DNA from: an uncultured Clostridia bacterium
GTDB lineage: Bacteria > Bacillota > Clostridia > Christensenellales > CAG-917
Direction of reading: 5' to 3'
Length of the DNA: 64,000 nt
NCBI GenBank assembly: GCA_949286725.1
Contig: CASECZ010000002.1
Location: 124,001-188,000 of the forward strand
Shown: in pieces, positions 52,570-64,000 of the stretch
Position numbering within the stretch: the stretch's first letter is position 1
Layout: each line of letters starts with the position of its first letter
Translations under genes and position numbers: made by a program
The notes under the pieces: model-generated
Seen by the model: only the letters and a program-made list of their open reading frames with translations
Told to the model about the DNA's origin: nothing
Databases searched by the model: none

Positions 52570-54750
52570 ATGGATCAGCGTAGTAAAAACAAAATCAAAC
52601 TTTTCCGCGTGCTGAAAATTGTTTTCTATTGCTTGGGTCTGCCCCTCTTTGTGTTGGCAACGCTGTTGCTTTCCGCCGAGTTGTTCTCGGGCGAAGCTCC
52701 GTTCTGGGGCACTGCCGACAGTGCGATGTTCGCCAGCATAAAGATTTTGTTCACGGCGTCCGGACTTTACGGCGTGTGGATTGCCTTAGGCGTGTGGCTC
52801 GTGATTGCCGTCGTGCACATCGTGGTGGTGAAGACCGTCAACAACAGACGTGCAAGAACAATGATAGTCGCGGCGGTCACGCTTGTGGTTATGCTTGTTC
52901 CCGTTGTGGTTATGGACCTTGTTATGCCCGCCAAACTCGACGCCATTGCGGCAGAGGCTCCCGACGGAGTAGTCGTGGCGACGTACAAGGACCAACTCGG
53001 TTACTACAACACCAAGACGAGCGACGTCGGCACGGCGAACGGCAGACGCGAAAGTTATACGGACACTTATATCAAGTCGGTTGAGAATTTCCTTGAATTC
53101 TATAACGTCGGCATGACGGGTGGAGCCAAGGACGGCGTCGCCAACAACGGAGCGAACGCGCCTATTCGTTACGAACAACTCTACGGCTACGAAGGCAGCG
53201 AAAAAGGGTTGATCAACGTAGCGCCCGACGGCAGCGGCAAGCTCGTACTCGACGGCAAGGTGTACGACGGCTATTACTGCGCGGCTTACACCAACAAGGT
53301 TCCCGTTGCGCAGGGCAGTTCCGAAGTCAAGGAAGTGACCAGATACTTCTGGTACAAGCAATCCAGAATGGCGAGTATGCAGGACGGCTATTACGGATAC
53401 GCATCCTACAACTCCAACGGTTTGTTTTCAGACGGTTACATCTTCGGCATAGACGTTGCACTCCGCATTCTCGAAGAATATTACTACGCACAGACGATGA
53501 TAGAAAAGCTCGGCGGCACCGACGCCAAGCACGAAGCCATTTTGCAGAATGCCACCGACGCCCGCAGCGATTATTATAACGAAGATCCCTCTTCCGAAAA
53601 CGCGTGGATCTGGAATATGGCGTTCGGACTCGAAAGCAATCCCAATGACGGTTACGAAGCCGATTACACCATCACACAGGGCGACCTTGCGGACATCCTC
53701 AATGCGCTCGGAGCGGGTGTGGGCACCAACTACTACATCGGCAAACTGCTTTCTTTCGTCAACGGTGTTTATCCCCTCAAATTCGAAAACATCATCAACG
53801 ACGCCAGCGGTACGTTGAGCATCGCAATCCGTTTCGACGATGCCAAAGGATTGCAAATCGTGCTGTACGGTACGCTCATCAGCGAGAACACCAGCTTCAA
53901 CGGAGTTGAAGGCAGTTATAATTCCGAAACGGGCGAATACACAATCGTCATCGGCGAGAACCTCATCAGAGATCTTTCCAAGGTCCTCGATATGATCGGC
54001 GAGAAGTTCCTCGGTCAGGATATCGCGGGACTGCTTAACCAGTATCTCGGCGAAGGCGGTATCGTCGGTACCATACTCGGTATTCTCGGCGTCAACATTC
54101 CGATTACGATTGAACCCGGCATGTCCACCGAAGATATACTCAACGGACTTATCTTTGACTTGCTCGGCGGTCTCTACTGGTATGCCGACCCCGAAATCAA
54201 ACCCGTTTACGACTTCTACGTCGAGGCGGCGTCCGAGGCCGACAAAGAACTTGCCATGTACTACGCGATGCTCGACAGAGCCACCTACGAAGGTGGTCTG
54301 CACGGCTACATGATCGGTTCCGCCCTCATTCCCAACAGCGGACTTATCGCGGGCGACAACATCGGCGACGGCACCTATCCCTCTTCTCTCGGACTTGCGG
54401 ATTACACCGCCGTCAAACAACTGCAAACCGACCTCTCTTACAAGAGCGTGTACTATCCCATGTTCGCTGTCAGAGATATGCTGGTCAGCTTCCTGCCTTT
54501 TGTCGTGTTGTTCATGATTTTGAGCGGCATAGCGGCCGAACGTCAGTTGATGTTCGAAACGGGACAGGAAGTCGCAAAACCCAAAAAGAACCGCAAGGGC
54601 AACGATTCGGACGACGCGGAATCCGATGACGCGCAGGCGGACGAAAACGACAATGCGGCATCCGACGATGCGGAGACGCCGCCTTCGGACACACCCGAGG
54701 AGGGCACCGAAACACTTGTTTCGGACGAAAACGTAAAGGAGGTGCTGTGA
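52570..54750 (+). CDS. Large membrane protein with ectodomain, unknown (paralogue A)
   Basis: 726 residues. Three N-terminal membrane segments (about 14-36, 64-88, 97-119), an ectodomain of about 510 residues, a fourth segment (about 638-658) and an acidic cytoplasmic tail rich in Asp, Glu and Ala. The ectodomain is rich in Tyr, Gly and Asn and holds DILNALGAGVG and FENIINDASGTLSIAIRFDDAKGL. The latter part recurs in the next gene. AAGGAG precedes the ATG. It ends one base before the next gene begins. No enzyme motif or known family is recognised. Confidence 0.85.
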   Translation: MDQRSKNKIKLFRVLKIVFYCLGLPLFVLATLLLSAELFSGEAPFWGTADSAMFASIKILFTASGLYGVWIALGVWLVIAVVHIVVVKTVNNRRARTMIVAAVTLVVMLVPVVVMDLVMPAKLDAIAAEAPDGVVVATYKDQLGYYNTKTSDVGTANGRRESYTDTYIKSVENFLEFYNVGMTGGAKDGVANNGANAPIRYEQLYGYEGSEKGLINVAPDGSGKLVLDGKVYDGYYCAAYTNKVPVAQGSSEVKEVTRYFWYKQSRMASMQDGYYGYASYNSNGLFSDGYIFGIDVALRILEEYYYAQTMIEKLGGTDAKHEAILQNATDARSDYYNEDPSSENAWIWNMAFGLESNPNDGYEADYTITQGDLADILNALGAGVGTNYYIGKLLSFVNGVYPLKFENIINDASGTLSIAIRFDDAKGLQIVLYGTLISENTSFNGVEGSYNSETGEYTIVIGENLIRDLSKVLDMIGEKFLGQDIAGLLNQYLGEGGIVGTILGILGVNIPITIEPGMSTEDILNGLIFDLLGGLYWYADPEIKPVYDFYVEAASEADKELAMYYAMLDRATYEGGLHGYMIGSALIPNSGLIAGDNIGDGTYPSSLGLADYTAVKQLQTDLSYKSVYYPMFAVRDMLVSFLPFVVLFMILSGIAAERQLMFETGQEVAKPKKNRKGNDSDDAESDDAQADENDNAASDDAETPPSDTPEEGTETLVSDENVKEVL

Positions 54751-54751
54751 T

Positions 54752-56623
54752 ATGAAAAAGACAGGCTCTAACGTTTACGGCAAATTGCAGGGCAGACTGG
54801 CCGGTCTGACCACGCTCGAAGTGGTATTCTATATACTCAGCTTCCCCATTCTCATCATACTCGCGGGTGTCTTCGGGTACGAGATGTATCAGCTTGTGCC
54901 TTACTACTCCTTCTGGCCCTTCGTGGGCACCATCCTTGCCGCGGTGCTCGGACTCGTGTTCCTCATCGTTTCGCTGTGCGTCACGAGAAAGAAGTCCAAA
55001 CGCCCGATAAGGAGCCAAACCGTCATTCTCATCGTGACCGTAATATGCCTGACCTCGGTCATCGGCGTAGCGCTCGACGTGTTGCTGCCCGACATCCTCG
55101 CAAGCCTGACTTCGAGCACGCTGTTCTACGAAGATATGCAGTACGACTACGAGACGCAGGCGGAAGCCAACGCAAGTATCGTGCGCGAGTTCATAATGCT
55201 CAGTATCTTTACGGGTAATTACGATCCTGAGTATTCGTACGAGAATCTGAAAAACAACTCCGTTGTTCAGAAGACCGTAACGGGCACCTACGTGCCTTTC
55301 CTGTCCAGTATCACCACGAAGGCCGAATATGAAGAGCAACTCTGGAACAACATGACAGAGCTTGATCGGGAACTCTTCACCTTCGTCTACAACAAGTGGA
55401 TACTCACGGACATCGACTATGCCTTCAAGTCGCCCGACAGAGAGTTCGGCAACATCCAGCGTCTCGCATTCGGCCACGCCGTGACCGATTATGTGTCCGA
55501 CGTGTACGCCAAACTCGCCAAAGAGGGTATGAACAACAAGAGAATAGCGTACCTGTTCAACAACAACTATGCAAGTTTGCATCAGGACGGCTATATCACC
55601 TACGACGATGCGTTCATTCTCTACGCGACGTCCAACAGAATGACGGCTCCCGTCATCGTGAGACTGCTGCTTGACCAGGGTTATTCCTATTCCGATGACA
55701 GAACGGCGTATATGGAGAACGGCGAGATTGTCGAACCCGACGACGTCTACTTCTTCGAACTCTACACCACCGAGGCGACCGTTCAGGCTCTGAAAGACGC
55801 CGACGCGCTCGAATGGAACAACAGCCACACCCGTGCGCTCGTCACCAAGGAAGTCAAAGGTGTCGACGTTGCGCTCAATGCGGTCTTCGTGCCTGCGGTC
55901 GCGGAAGGCAAGGCAAACGGCGGCTATATCAGACAGCCCATGAAGTGGAGCATTCTGGATATGGACGGCAAGAACATGGATGTTGCCAGCATCGGCGACG
56001 TGACCATAGACCTCTCCTTCATCGCGGGCATACTGCCCGACAGTCTGAATTCCATCAAAGGTATGCTTGCCAAGCCTTTGACCATCGGCGAACTGTTCGA
56101 CGTGCTTAACGCAGCGTTGAGATTGATCATCGACCAGCAAACCTCGGTCGAAGGCCTCATCGGAAGTCTGCTCACCAACGTCGAAGACGTAATCAAAGCG
56201 GCAACGGGCGGCAAGACTTTGCACCTCGGCATCAACGTCGACGACAGCGGTGCGCTGAATATCGCAATCAGCCCCTCCAACGTTGAAAGAGGCTTGCTCG
56301 GATATCAGTATATGACCTGGATGCAGTCCAACAACCTGCTGTTCGCGGTCATATCCGTCATGTCCCTGCGCAACTGGCTCTTCATCATCGGCGCGGTGTC
56401 CGTACTGATGGTGTTTGCGGCGGGCTGCTGCCGTGAGTTCAAGAAGCGCATCAAAGACGATTTCGACGCCAAGTACGTCGAGGTCGAAGCGGGTGCCGCG
56501 GGCGACCAGCCCGACGAACAGGCTGCCGCGTCCTATGACGAGGCACAAGCCCCTGCGGAAGATTCTGCGGGAGAACCTGCCGACAATGCGGCAACCGACG
56601 CGGAAACGTCGGATGAAGTATGA
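54752..56623 (+). CDS. Large membrane protein with ectodomain, unknown (paralogue B)
   Basis: 623 residues with the same plan as the preceding gene: three N-terminal membrane segments (about 22-46, 54-77, 89-111), an ectodomain of about 420 residues, one more segment (about 533-555) and an Ala/Glu/Asp-rich tail. The ectodomain contains LTIGELFDVLNAALRL, then VIKAATGGKTLHLGINVDDSGALNIAIS, which aligns with the ILNAL and TLSIAIRFDD region of paralogue A. AAAGGAGG precedes the ATG, inside the end of the upstream gene. Probably a heteromeric pair. Confidence 0.85.
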   Translation: MKKTGSNVYGKLQGRLAGLTTLEVVFYILSFPILIILAGVFGYEMYQLVPYYSFWPFVGTILAAVLGLVFLIVSLCVTRKKSKRPIRSQTVILIVTVICLTSVIGVALDVLLPDILASLTSSTLFYEDMQYDYETQAEANASIVREFIMLSIFTGNYDPEYSYENLKNNSVVQKTVTGTYVPFLSSITTKAEYEEQLWNNMTELDRELFTFVYNKWILTDIDYAFKSPDREFGNIQRLAFGHAVTDYVSDVYAKLAKEGMNNKRIAYLFNNNYASLHQDGYITYDDAFILYATSNRMTAPVIVRLLLDQGYSYSDDRTAYMENGEIVEPDDVYFFELYTTEATVQALKDADALEWNNSHTRALVTKEVKGVDVALNAVFVPAVAEGKANGGYIRQPMKWSILDMDGKNMDVASIGDVTIDLSFIAGILPDSLNSIKGMLAKPLTIGELFDVLNAALRLIIDQQTSVEGLIGSLLTNVEDVIKAATGGKTLHLGINVDDSGALNIAISPSNVERGLLGYQYMTWMQSNNLLFAVISVMSLRNWLFIIGAVSVLMVFAAGCCREFKKRIKDDFDAKYVEVEAGAAGDQPDEQAAASYDEAQAPAEDSAGEPADNAATDAETSDEV

Positions 56624-56627
56624 CACG

Positions 56628-56655
56628 AAGCACCGCCGCAAGGCGGTGCTTTCTT
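56628..56655 (+). terminator. Terminator of the paralogous membrane-protein operon
   Basis: AAGCACCGCC pairs with GGCGGTGCTT around GCAA, then TCTTT. Confidence 0.9.
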
Positions 56656-56892
56656 TAAGCCGCGTCTTTTGGCGCGAAACGCAATCGAAAGACATTATTA
56701 TACGCGTGCGCGCAATGCGTGCGCGAATAATATTGTTGAGGGGAGCGTTGAGGTGAACGGCGCATGGTTCCGCCGAACAATCGCGGCGCGGCGTCCGTCT
56801 CCGAAAACCCGTGGCGGACGCGTTTGCGGACGCGGACTCGAAACCCGCGAAAATTCCGCCGAAAAATTTGCGGAAATATTCCCGCAACCGCT
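56656..56892. other. Intergenic DNA before the pyr operon
   Basis: No supported gene. ATTATT/AATAAT flanks a GC-rich stretch with a 9-base direct repeat GCGTGCGCG near 56703-56727. No PyrR-type attenuator hairpin was seen. Confidence 0.5.
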
Positions 56893-56920
56893 TTGCAATC
56901 CGTGGGGTATGTGATATAAT
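56893..56920 (+). promoter_or_regulatory. Promoter of the pyr operon
   Basis: TTGCAA, 16-nt spacer, TATAAT. Transcription would start near 56927, leaving about 20 bases before pyrC. Confidence 0.75.
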
Positions 56921-56945
56921 GGAAAAAATTTCGGGAGGGAAACCG

Positions 56946-58192
56946 ATGTTGCTCTTCAAGAGTGCCGCCTACTTCACGACAAAAGGGATTGTCAAAGGCG
57001 ACTTGTTCGTCGAAAGGGGTAAAGTTTTCCTTTCGGGGGGTCACGTCTTTTCCGATACCGACGAAGTGATAGACGCCGAAAATATGTTGATTGTTCCGGG
57101 TTTCGCAGATATACACGTTCACCTGCGGGAACCCGGTTTTTTTTATAAGGAGAGCATAGCCAGCGGCACGGAAAGCGGCGTGCGCGGAGGATACACCTTG
57201 CTTTGCGCTATGCCCAACCTTAACCCCGTGCCCGACAATGCGGAACATCTTGCGGTCGAACGTAAAATTATCGACGCGTCGGCGCGTTGCGAGGTGTTGC
57301 CTTACGGTGCGTTGACCGTGGGCGAGAAGGGCAAGGAAATCGCCGACATAGAAGGGCTTGCTCCTCACGTCGTGGGCTTTTCGGACGACGGAAAGGGCGT
57401 GCAGAACGACGAAATAATGCGTGAGGCTATGTTGCGCGTCAAAGCCTGCGGCAAGTTCGTTTCAGCGCATTGCGAGGACGAAAGCCTGTTGAACGGCGGC
57501 TACGTGCACGACGGCGGATACGCCGCCGCACACGGACACAAGGGCATCTCTTCCGCGAGCGAATGGAAGATGATAGAACGCGACGTCGCGCTTGCCGCGC
57601 AGACGGGCGTCAAATATCACGTGTGCCACGTTTCCACCGCGGAGAGCGTGGAAATCATACGTCGCGCCAAGGCGGAGGGCACGAACGTGACCTGCGAGAC
57701 CGCGCCGCACTATCTCGTGTTGTGCGACGAGGATATGCAAGAGGACGGGCGTTTCAAGATGAACCCGCCGCTGCGTTCCCGTCGGGACAGGGACGCGCTT
57801 GTGAAAGCGTTTGCCGACGGTACGGTCGACACAATCGCCACCGACCACGCGCCGCACTCCGACGAGGAAAAATCCCGCGGGCTGGCGGGCAGCGCAATGG
57901 GTGTAATCGGGCTGGAATTCTCCTTTGCCGTGCTTTATACCGAACTGGTAAAGACGGGCAGAGTGCCTCTTGACAGGCTGATATACGCGATGAGCACCGC
58001 GCCGCGCCGCATAATAGGCGCAGAGGGCGGAGACATATACGACGGAGCAAAGGCGGACCTTGCCGTGCTCGACCTTTCGCGCGAGTGGACGGTTCGGGGC
58101 GAGCAATCCGCGTCAAAGGGAAACAGTACGCCGTTCGAAGGCAGAAAGGTGTACGGCAAAAACGTAATGACACTATTGAACGGAGAAATAAT

Positions 58193-58205
<13 letters not shown>
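56946..58205 (+). CDS. pyrC: Dihydroorotase
   Basis: 419 residues, class I dihydroorotase. It closes carbamoyl-aspartate to dihydroorotate. Metal-site motif DIHVHLREPGFFYKE near residue 58, CHVSTAESVEIIR near 220, ETAPHY near 247 and DHAPHSDEEKS near 300 are all present. GGGAGGG precedes ATG 56946; the open frame upstream spans the promoter and is not used. First gene of the operon. Its 3' end overlaps carA by 13 bases. Confidence 0.96.
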
Positions 58206-59279
<1,074 letters not shown>

Positions 59280-59287
<8 letters not shown>

Positions 59288-62200
59288 AAGAAAGGATATA
59301 AAGAAAGTACTTGTCATAGGTTCCGGCCCGATAGTAATAGGGCAGGCGGCGGAGTTCGACTATGCGGGCACGCAGGCTTGTATCGCACTCAAAGAAGAGG
59401 GCTACGAAGTCGTACTTGCAAACTCCAATCCCGCAACGATAATGACGGACAAGATGATGGCGGACAAGATTTATATGGAGCCGCTCACCCTCGAATACGT
59501 CGCCAAAATCATACGTTACGAACGCCCCGATGCCATAGTCCCCGCACTCGGCGGACAGACCGGTCTCAACCTTGCAATGAAACTTGCAAAAAGCGGTGTT
59601 TTGGACGAATGCAACGTTAAACTGCTCGGAACGTCGCTTGAAAGTATCGAAATGGCGGAAGACAGAGAAAAGTTCAAAGAGATGTGCGAGCGTATAGGCG
59701 AGCCCGTCATTCCGTCGCAGATAACTTACAGCATAGAAGAAGCGGTCGAAGCCGCAAAGATAATCGGCTATCCCGTGGTGTTGCGTCCCGCGTTCACTCT
59801 GGGCGGCACGGGCGGCGGTTTTGCCGAGGACGAAGCCGAACTCTGCGAGATAATGAAAAACGCGTTGAAACTCTCTCCCGTGGGTCAGGTGCTCGTGGAA
59901 AAGAGCGTCAAAGGCTTCAAGGAAATCGAGTTTGAAGTTATGCGCGACGCAAATGACACGGCGGTTGCGATATGCAGCATGGAGAATCTCGACCCCGTCG
60001 GCGTGCACACGGGCGACAGCATCGTCGTGGCGCCCGCGCAGACGTTGACGAACAAAGAGGTTCAGATGTTGCGCAACAGCGCGCTCAAAATCATACGCGA
60101 ACTCAAAATCGAAGGCGGCTGCAACGTGCAGTTCGCACTCGACCCTCACTCCTTCAAATACTATCTCATCGAGGTCAATCCCCGCGTGTCGCGTTCTTCC
60201 GCGCTGGCGTCCAAGGCGAGCGGATATCCCATCGCCCGCGTCACGGCGAAAGTCGCTCTCGGTATGCACCTCGACGAAATAATGCTGGCGAACACTCCTG
60301 CGGCGTTCGAGCCCGCGCTCGACTACATCGTCACCAAGGTGCCGCGCTTCCCCTTCGACAAGTTCGACACGGCGTCCAACAAACTGGGCACGCAGATGAA
60401 AGCGACGGGCGAGGTTATGAGCATAGGCAGAACTTTCGAAGAAAGTCTGCTCAAAGCCCTGCGCTCGCTGGAAATCGGTGCGATACACATCTGGATACCC
60501 AAGTTCGACACCTGGACGCGTCAGGAACTGTACGACTACATCAAGGATTGCACCGACGACAGACTGTTCGCAATCGCCGAACTGTTCGAGCGCGGCGGCG
60601 ATATCGGTCTTATCGCGTCCAGCACCAAAATCGATATGTTCTTCCTCGAAAAGATAAGGGAGATTGTCGAGTTCGAGTTCGTCGTCAAGGCGCATCCCTT
60701 CGATTACGAGGTGTTCAAAGAGGCGAAGAAGAGAGGTTTTTCCGACAAATACCTCGCCAAGGTGTGGAAGTCCACCGAAGAGGATATATACCTCAAACGC
60801 AAGGAACTCGGCATTATGCCCGTGTACAAGATGATTGACACCTGCGCGGGCGAGTTCGAAAGTTACGTGCCATATTTCTACTCCACCTACGAGGAGGAGC
60901 AGGAGAGCATCGTCAGCAAGAAGAAAAAGATAATCGTGCTCGGCTCCGGACCCATCCGTATCGGGCAGGGCATCGAGTTCGACTACTCCACGGTGCACGC
61001 CATATGGACGATACGCGAGGCGGGTTACGAGGCAATCATCATCAACAACAACCCCGAAACCGTTTCCACGGACTACACGACGTCCGACAAACTGTATTTC
61101 GAGCCTTTGACGGTCGAGGATACGATGAACGTCATCGACCTTGAAAAACCCGAAGGCGTCGTCGTGTCGCTGGGCGGACAGACGGCAATCAACCTTGCCG
61201 ACAAACTCGACGCGCTGGGCGTCAAGATTATAGGCACGGACGTGCAGGCAATCACCAACGCCGAAGACCGCGACTGTTTTGAAAAGATACTCCACAAACT
61301 CGGCATACCCCAGCCCAAGGGCGAGGCGGTGTTCACCGTGGAAGACGGGCTTAAAGTCGCCGCGAAAATCGGCTATCCCGTGCTCGTACGCCCCAGCTAC
61401 GTGCTCGGTGGCAGGCAGATGCAGATTGCGTCCACGCCCGAAGCGCTCGGTAAGTATCTCAAATCGGCGTCTGCGCTCAACACGGGGCACGCCATACTCG
61501 TTGACAAATACATTCTCGGCAAGGAACTGGAAGTCGACGCCGTGTGCGACGGCAAAGACGTGTTCTGCCCCGCGATTATGCAGCACATAGAGAGGACGGG
61601 TGTCCACTCCGGCGACAGCATCAGCGTGTATCCGACGTTCAGCATCAACGACGCCGTCAAGCAGAAAATCATCGACTACACCGTCAAGCTCGGTCTCGGA
61701 ATAGGCATAGTCGGTCTTTACAACATTCAGTTCATCGTCGACGCCAACGACGACGTGTACGTCATCGAGGTCAACCCCCGTTCGTCGCGTACGGTACCTT
61801 TCATCTCCAAGGCGTCGGGATACTCGCTTGCCGACATCGGCACCAAAGTAATGCTCGGCATCTCCCTCAAAAAACAGGGGTTCAAGACCGTGTACCCCGA
61901 GAAAGAACCGACCAGGTGGTACGTCAAGGCACCCGCGTTTTCGTTCTCGAAAATAAAGGGCATGGAAGTCTATCTCTCGCCCGAAATGAAATCCACGGGC
62001 GAAGCCATAGGTTACGACACCGAAATGAAACGCGCGCTCTACAAGGCGCTCAAAGCGTCGGGTATGAGTATGCAGAACTACGGCACCGTGTTTATGACCA
62101 TTGCCGACTGCGACAAGGAAGCCTTCCTGCCCATAGCGCGCAGGTTCTACGAGCTCGGCTTCAACATCGAGGCGACGAAGGGCACCGCGGACTTCCTGCA

Positions 62201-62459
62201 CGCGCACGGAATAAAGGCGCGCAGCAAAGAGAAAATCAGCGAAGGCAGCGAGGAAATCCTCGACAGCATTCGCAAAGGGCACGTGACGTACGTCATCAAC
62301 ACGCGCGACCTCAACGAGGAGAGCACCAAACGCGACGGCTACGAAATCCGCCGCGCCGCCGTGGAAAACAACGTCACGCTGTTCACTTCGCAGGATACGG
62401 TCGAAGCCTTGCTCGACGTCCTCGAAGACATGACCTTCAAGGTCTCCACCATCTGCTGA
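59280..62459 (+). CDS. carB: Carbamoyl-phosphate synthase large subunit
   Basis: 1059 residues. Makes carbamoyl phosphate from bicarbonate, ammonia and two ATP. Two homologous halves each begin with a VIGSGPIVIGQ or VLGSGPIRIGQ motif (residues about 12 and 555) and carry an ATP-grasp domain. The C-terminal MGS-like allosteric domain (about 930-1059) is where UMP or other effectors bind. Full length compared with the family. Confidence 0.97.
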
Positions 62460-63181
62460 TGAAAAGAGAGACACTCACGCTGACGGGCAACCGCCCCTTG
62501 AATTCCTCCGTGTTCGAACTCACGTTCACGGGCGCAAGCCCGATGAGCGCGGGGCAGTTCGTCGAACTGACGACGGAGGGATTTTTCCTGCGCCGTCCGA
62601 TAAGCGTCGCCGACTGGGAGGACGGGAAACTGACCCTGCTCGTGCGCATAGCGGGCGAGGGCACGAAGAAAATGTCCGAACTTCGCGCGGGCGACAAGGT
62701 GGACGCGCTGACCTGTCTCGGCAACGGGTTCGACCTCTCGGCGCAAAAACCCCTGCTCATAGGCGGGGGCATAGGCTGTGCGCCTCTTTACAAACTGGCA
62801 AAGGATTTCGCCGCAAAAGGCATTCGCCCCGAAATCGTGCTCGGCTTCCGCAACGCAGACGAAACGTACTACGTCGGGGAGTTCTCCGCGCTCGGCAACG
62901 TGACGGTGGCAACCGACGACGGAAGTGCGGGTGTCAAGGGCAACGCGGTTGCCGCGGCGCTCGGCGCGGGTAAGGACTTCGACCTTTATTATGCCTGCGG
63001 TCCCGCCGTGATGTTGCACGCGCTTTGCGCCGCGGACGCGCGCGGGCAAGTCAGTCTGGAAGCGCGTATGGGTTGCGGCTTCGGTGCGTGTATGGGGTGC
63101 AGCATAAAGACGACGGGCGGGTTCAGACGCGTATGCAAGGAAGGGCCCGTGTTCCGCGCTTCGGAGGTGATATGGGAATGA
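62459..63181 (+). CDS. pyrK: Dihydroorotate dehydrogenase electron-transfer subunit
   Basis: 240 residues. It passes electrons from PyrD to NAD through FAD and a [2Fe-2S] cluster. FAD site RRPISVADW near residue 42, NAD-binding region IGGGIGCAPLYKLA near 100, and cluster Cys in MGCGFGACMGC plus RVCKEG (about 203-225). The start overlaps the carB stop by one base (TGATG). The pyrD ATG lies within its end. Confidence 0.95.
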   Translation: MKRETLTLTGNRPLNSSVFELTFTGASPMSAGQFVELTTEGFFLRRPISVADWEDGKLTLLVRIAGEGTKKMSELRAGDKVDALTCLGNGFDLSAQKPLLIGGGIGCAPLYKLAKDFAAKGIRPEIVLGFRNADETYYVGEFSALGNVTVATDDGSAGVKGNAVAAALGAGKDFDLYYACGPAVMLHALCAADARGQVSLEARMGCGFGACMGCSIKTTGGFRRVCKEGPVFRASEVIWE

Positions 63182-64000
63182 AAAATTCTTCGGTCGCGCT
63201 CGGCGTCGACTTCCTCGGTTACGCGATGAAAAACCCCGTCGTGCCCGCCAGCGGAACTTTCGGGTTCGGCTACGAGTTCGCGGAATTTTACGATATCAAC
63301 ATACTCGGTTCCATATGCCTGAAAGGCACAACGGCACAGGAGCGCTACGGCAATCCTCTGCCGAGAATTGCCGAATGCACGGCGGGGCTCATCAACGCAA
63401 TAGGTCTGCAAAACCCCGGTGTGGACGCGGTCGTCTGTCGCGAGATACCCACGCTCGACAAAGTGTACGACGGCAAAGTCATTGCCAACGTGGGCGGCCA
63501 CAGCGTGGAAGAGTATGTGACGACTGCGGCGAAGTTCAACGACTGCGACAAGGTATTTGCGGTTGAACTCAACATCAGTTGTCCCAACGTAAAGGGCGGC
63601 GGCATGGCGTTCGGAACGGACGCAAAAATCGCGCAATCGCTTGTTTACGAAGTCAAAAAAGCGGTAAAAAAGCCGCTTATTGTCAAATTGAGCCCGAATG
63701 TGACGAGCATTTCCGATATGGCGAAAGCGGTTGCGGACGGCGGCGCGGACGGCATCAGCCTTATAAATACGCTGGTCGGGATGCGCATTGACATAAGGAC
63801 GCGCAAGCCCGTCATTTCCGTGCGCACTGGCGGGTTCAGCGGTCCTGCCGTGTTTCCCGTCGCGGTCAGAATGGTCAACGAAGTCGCGCGCGCGGTGAAA
63901 TTGCCCGTAATGGGAATAGGCGGTGTGACGACTGCACGCGACGTGGTCGAGATGATGATGGCGGGCGCAACCTGTGTGCAGGTGGGTGCTGCAAATCTTG
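63172..64000 (+). CDS. pyrD: Dihydroorotate dehydrogenase class 1B, 3' end missing
   Basis: The visible 276 residues run to the right edge with no stop. Oxidises dihydroorotate to orotate with FMN, working with PyrK. VVPASGTFGFGYEF near residue 24, catalytic Cys in LNISCPN near 130 (class 1B uses Cys), KLSPNV near 165 and GIGGVTTARDVVEM near 245. GGAGG precedes ATG 63172; a second ATG at 63178 is possible. Overlaps pyrK by 10 bases. Confidence 0.95.
   Translation, partial: MGMKNSSVALGVDFLGYAMKNPVVPASGTFGFGYEFAEFYDINILGSICLKGTTAQERYGNPLPRIAECTAGLINAIGLQNPGVDAVVCREIPTLDKVYDGKVIANVGGHSVEEYVTTAAKFNDCDKVFAVELNISCPNVKGGGMAFGTDAKIAQSLVYEVKKAVKKPLIVKLSPNVTSISDMAKAVADGGADGISLINTLVGMRIDIRTRKPVISVRTGGFSGPAVFPVAVRMVNEVARAVKLPVMGIGGVTTARDVVEMMMAGATCVQVGAANL

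Overview
The window looks like a chromosomal segment of a spore-forming Firmicute of the class Clostridia (gut Christensenellales-type lineages come to mind, but the order is a guess from gene style). Reasons: a complete gerA/gerB/gerC-type spore germinant receptor operon and a YyaC-family sporulation protein, strong GGAGG ribosome binding sites, many near-consensus sigma-A promoters with 16-18 nt spacers, an AmaP-greA-lysS cluster, a class 1B (PyrK-dependent) dihydroorotate dehydrogenase, and GC-rich coding DNA that largely avoids TTA, CTA and TCA codons.

Layout. 1-7.0 kb (minus strand): the 5' part of a large repeat-containing membrane-anchored protein that runs off the left edge, a CvpA-like membrane protein, cysS, cysE and ftsH. 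7.2-9.9 kb: yyaC, a divergent FAD-dependent reductase, and lepB. 9.9-15.7 kb (minus): an esterase-like protein with an apparently leaderless promoter, a doubtful small ORF, and the germinant receptor genes. 15.8-19.0 kb (plus): a GtrA-like protein, then purC-purF behind a leader that ends in a terminator hairpin. 19.3 kb: tRNA-Ala(CGC). 19.7-27.7 kb (plus): a GPH-type symporter, a phosphoesterase, a complete biotin-dependent sodium-pumping decarboxylase (alpha, gamma, biotin carrier, beta), the biotin ligase that would modify it, and a DMT transporter. 27.7-29.7 kb: two lipoproteins, one an SGNH hydrolase.

29.8-32.5 kb is the accessory patch: tRNA-Ser(GCT), a 30-nt exact repeat of its 3' end 160 bp downstream, then AT-richer DNA with short, truncated or non-ATG genes and a leucine-rich-repeat fragment. 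After a Nudix hydrolase, 33.3-38.9 kb holds two different split transketolases transcribed divergently around a small secreted protein. 39.1-42.0 kb is amaP-greA-lysS. 42.2-49.0 kb carries an aminotransferase, a sirtuin, glmS, an HTH-cupin regulator and a GH31 glycosidase. 49.1-51.7 kb holds rplM-rpsI and gdhA.

51.9-56.6 kb encodes a lipoprotein and two adjacent large membrane proteins with the same four-segment topology and similar ectodomain motifs. I recognise no family for them; with the repeat protein at the left edge they are the best candidates here for an undescribed surface or envelope system. The window ends in pyrC-carA-carB-pyrK-pyrD, with overlapping genes and a leader too short for attenuation; pyrD is cut by the right edge. 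I saw no CRISPR array, transposase, phage gene or rRNA.
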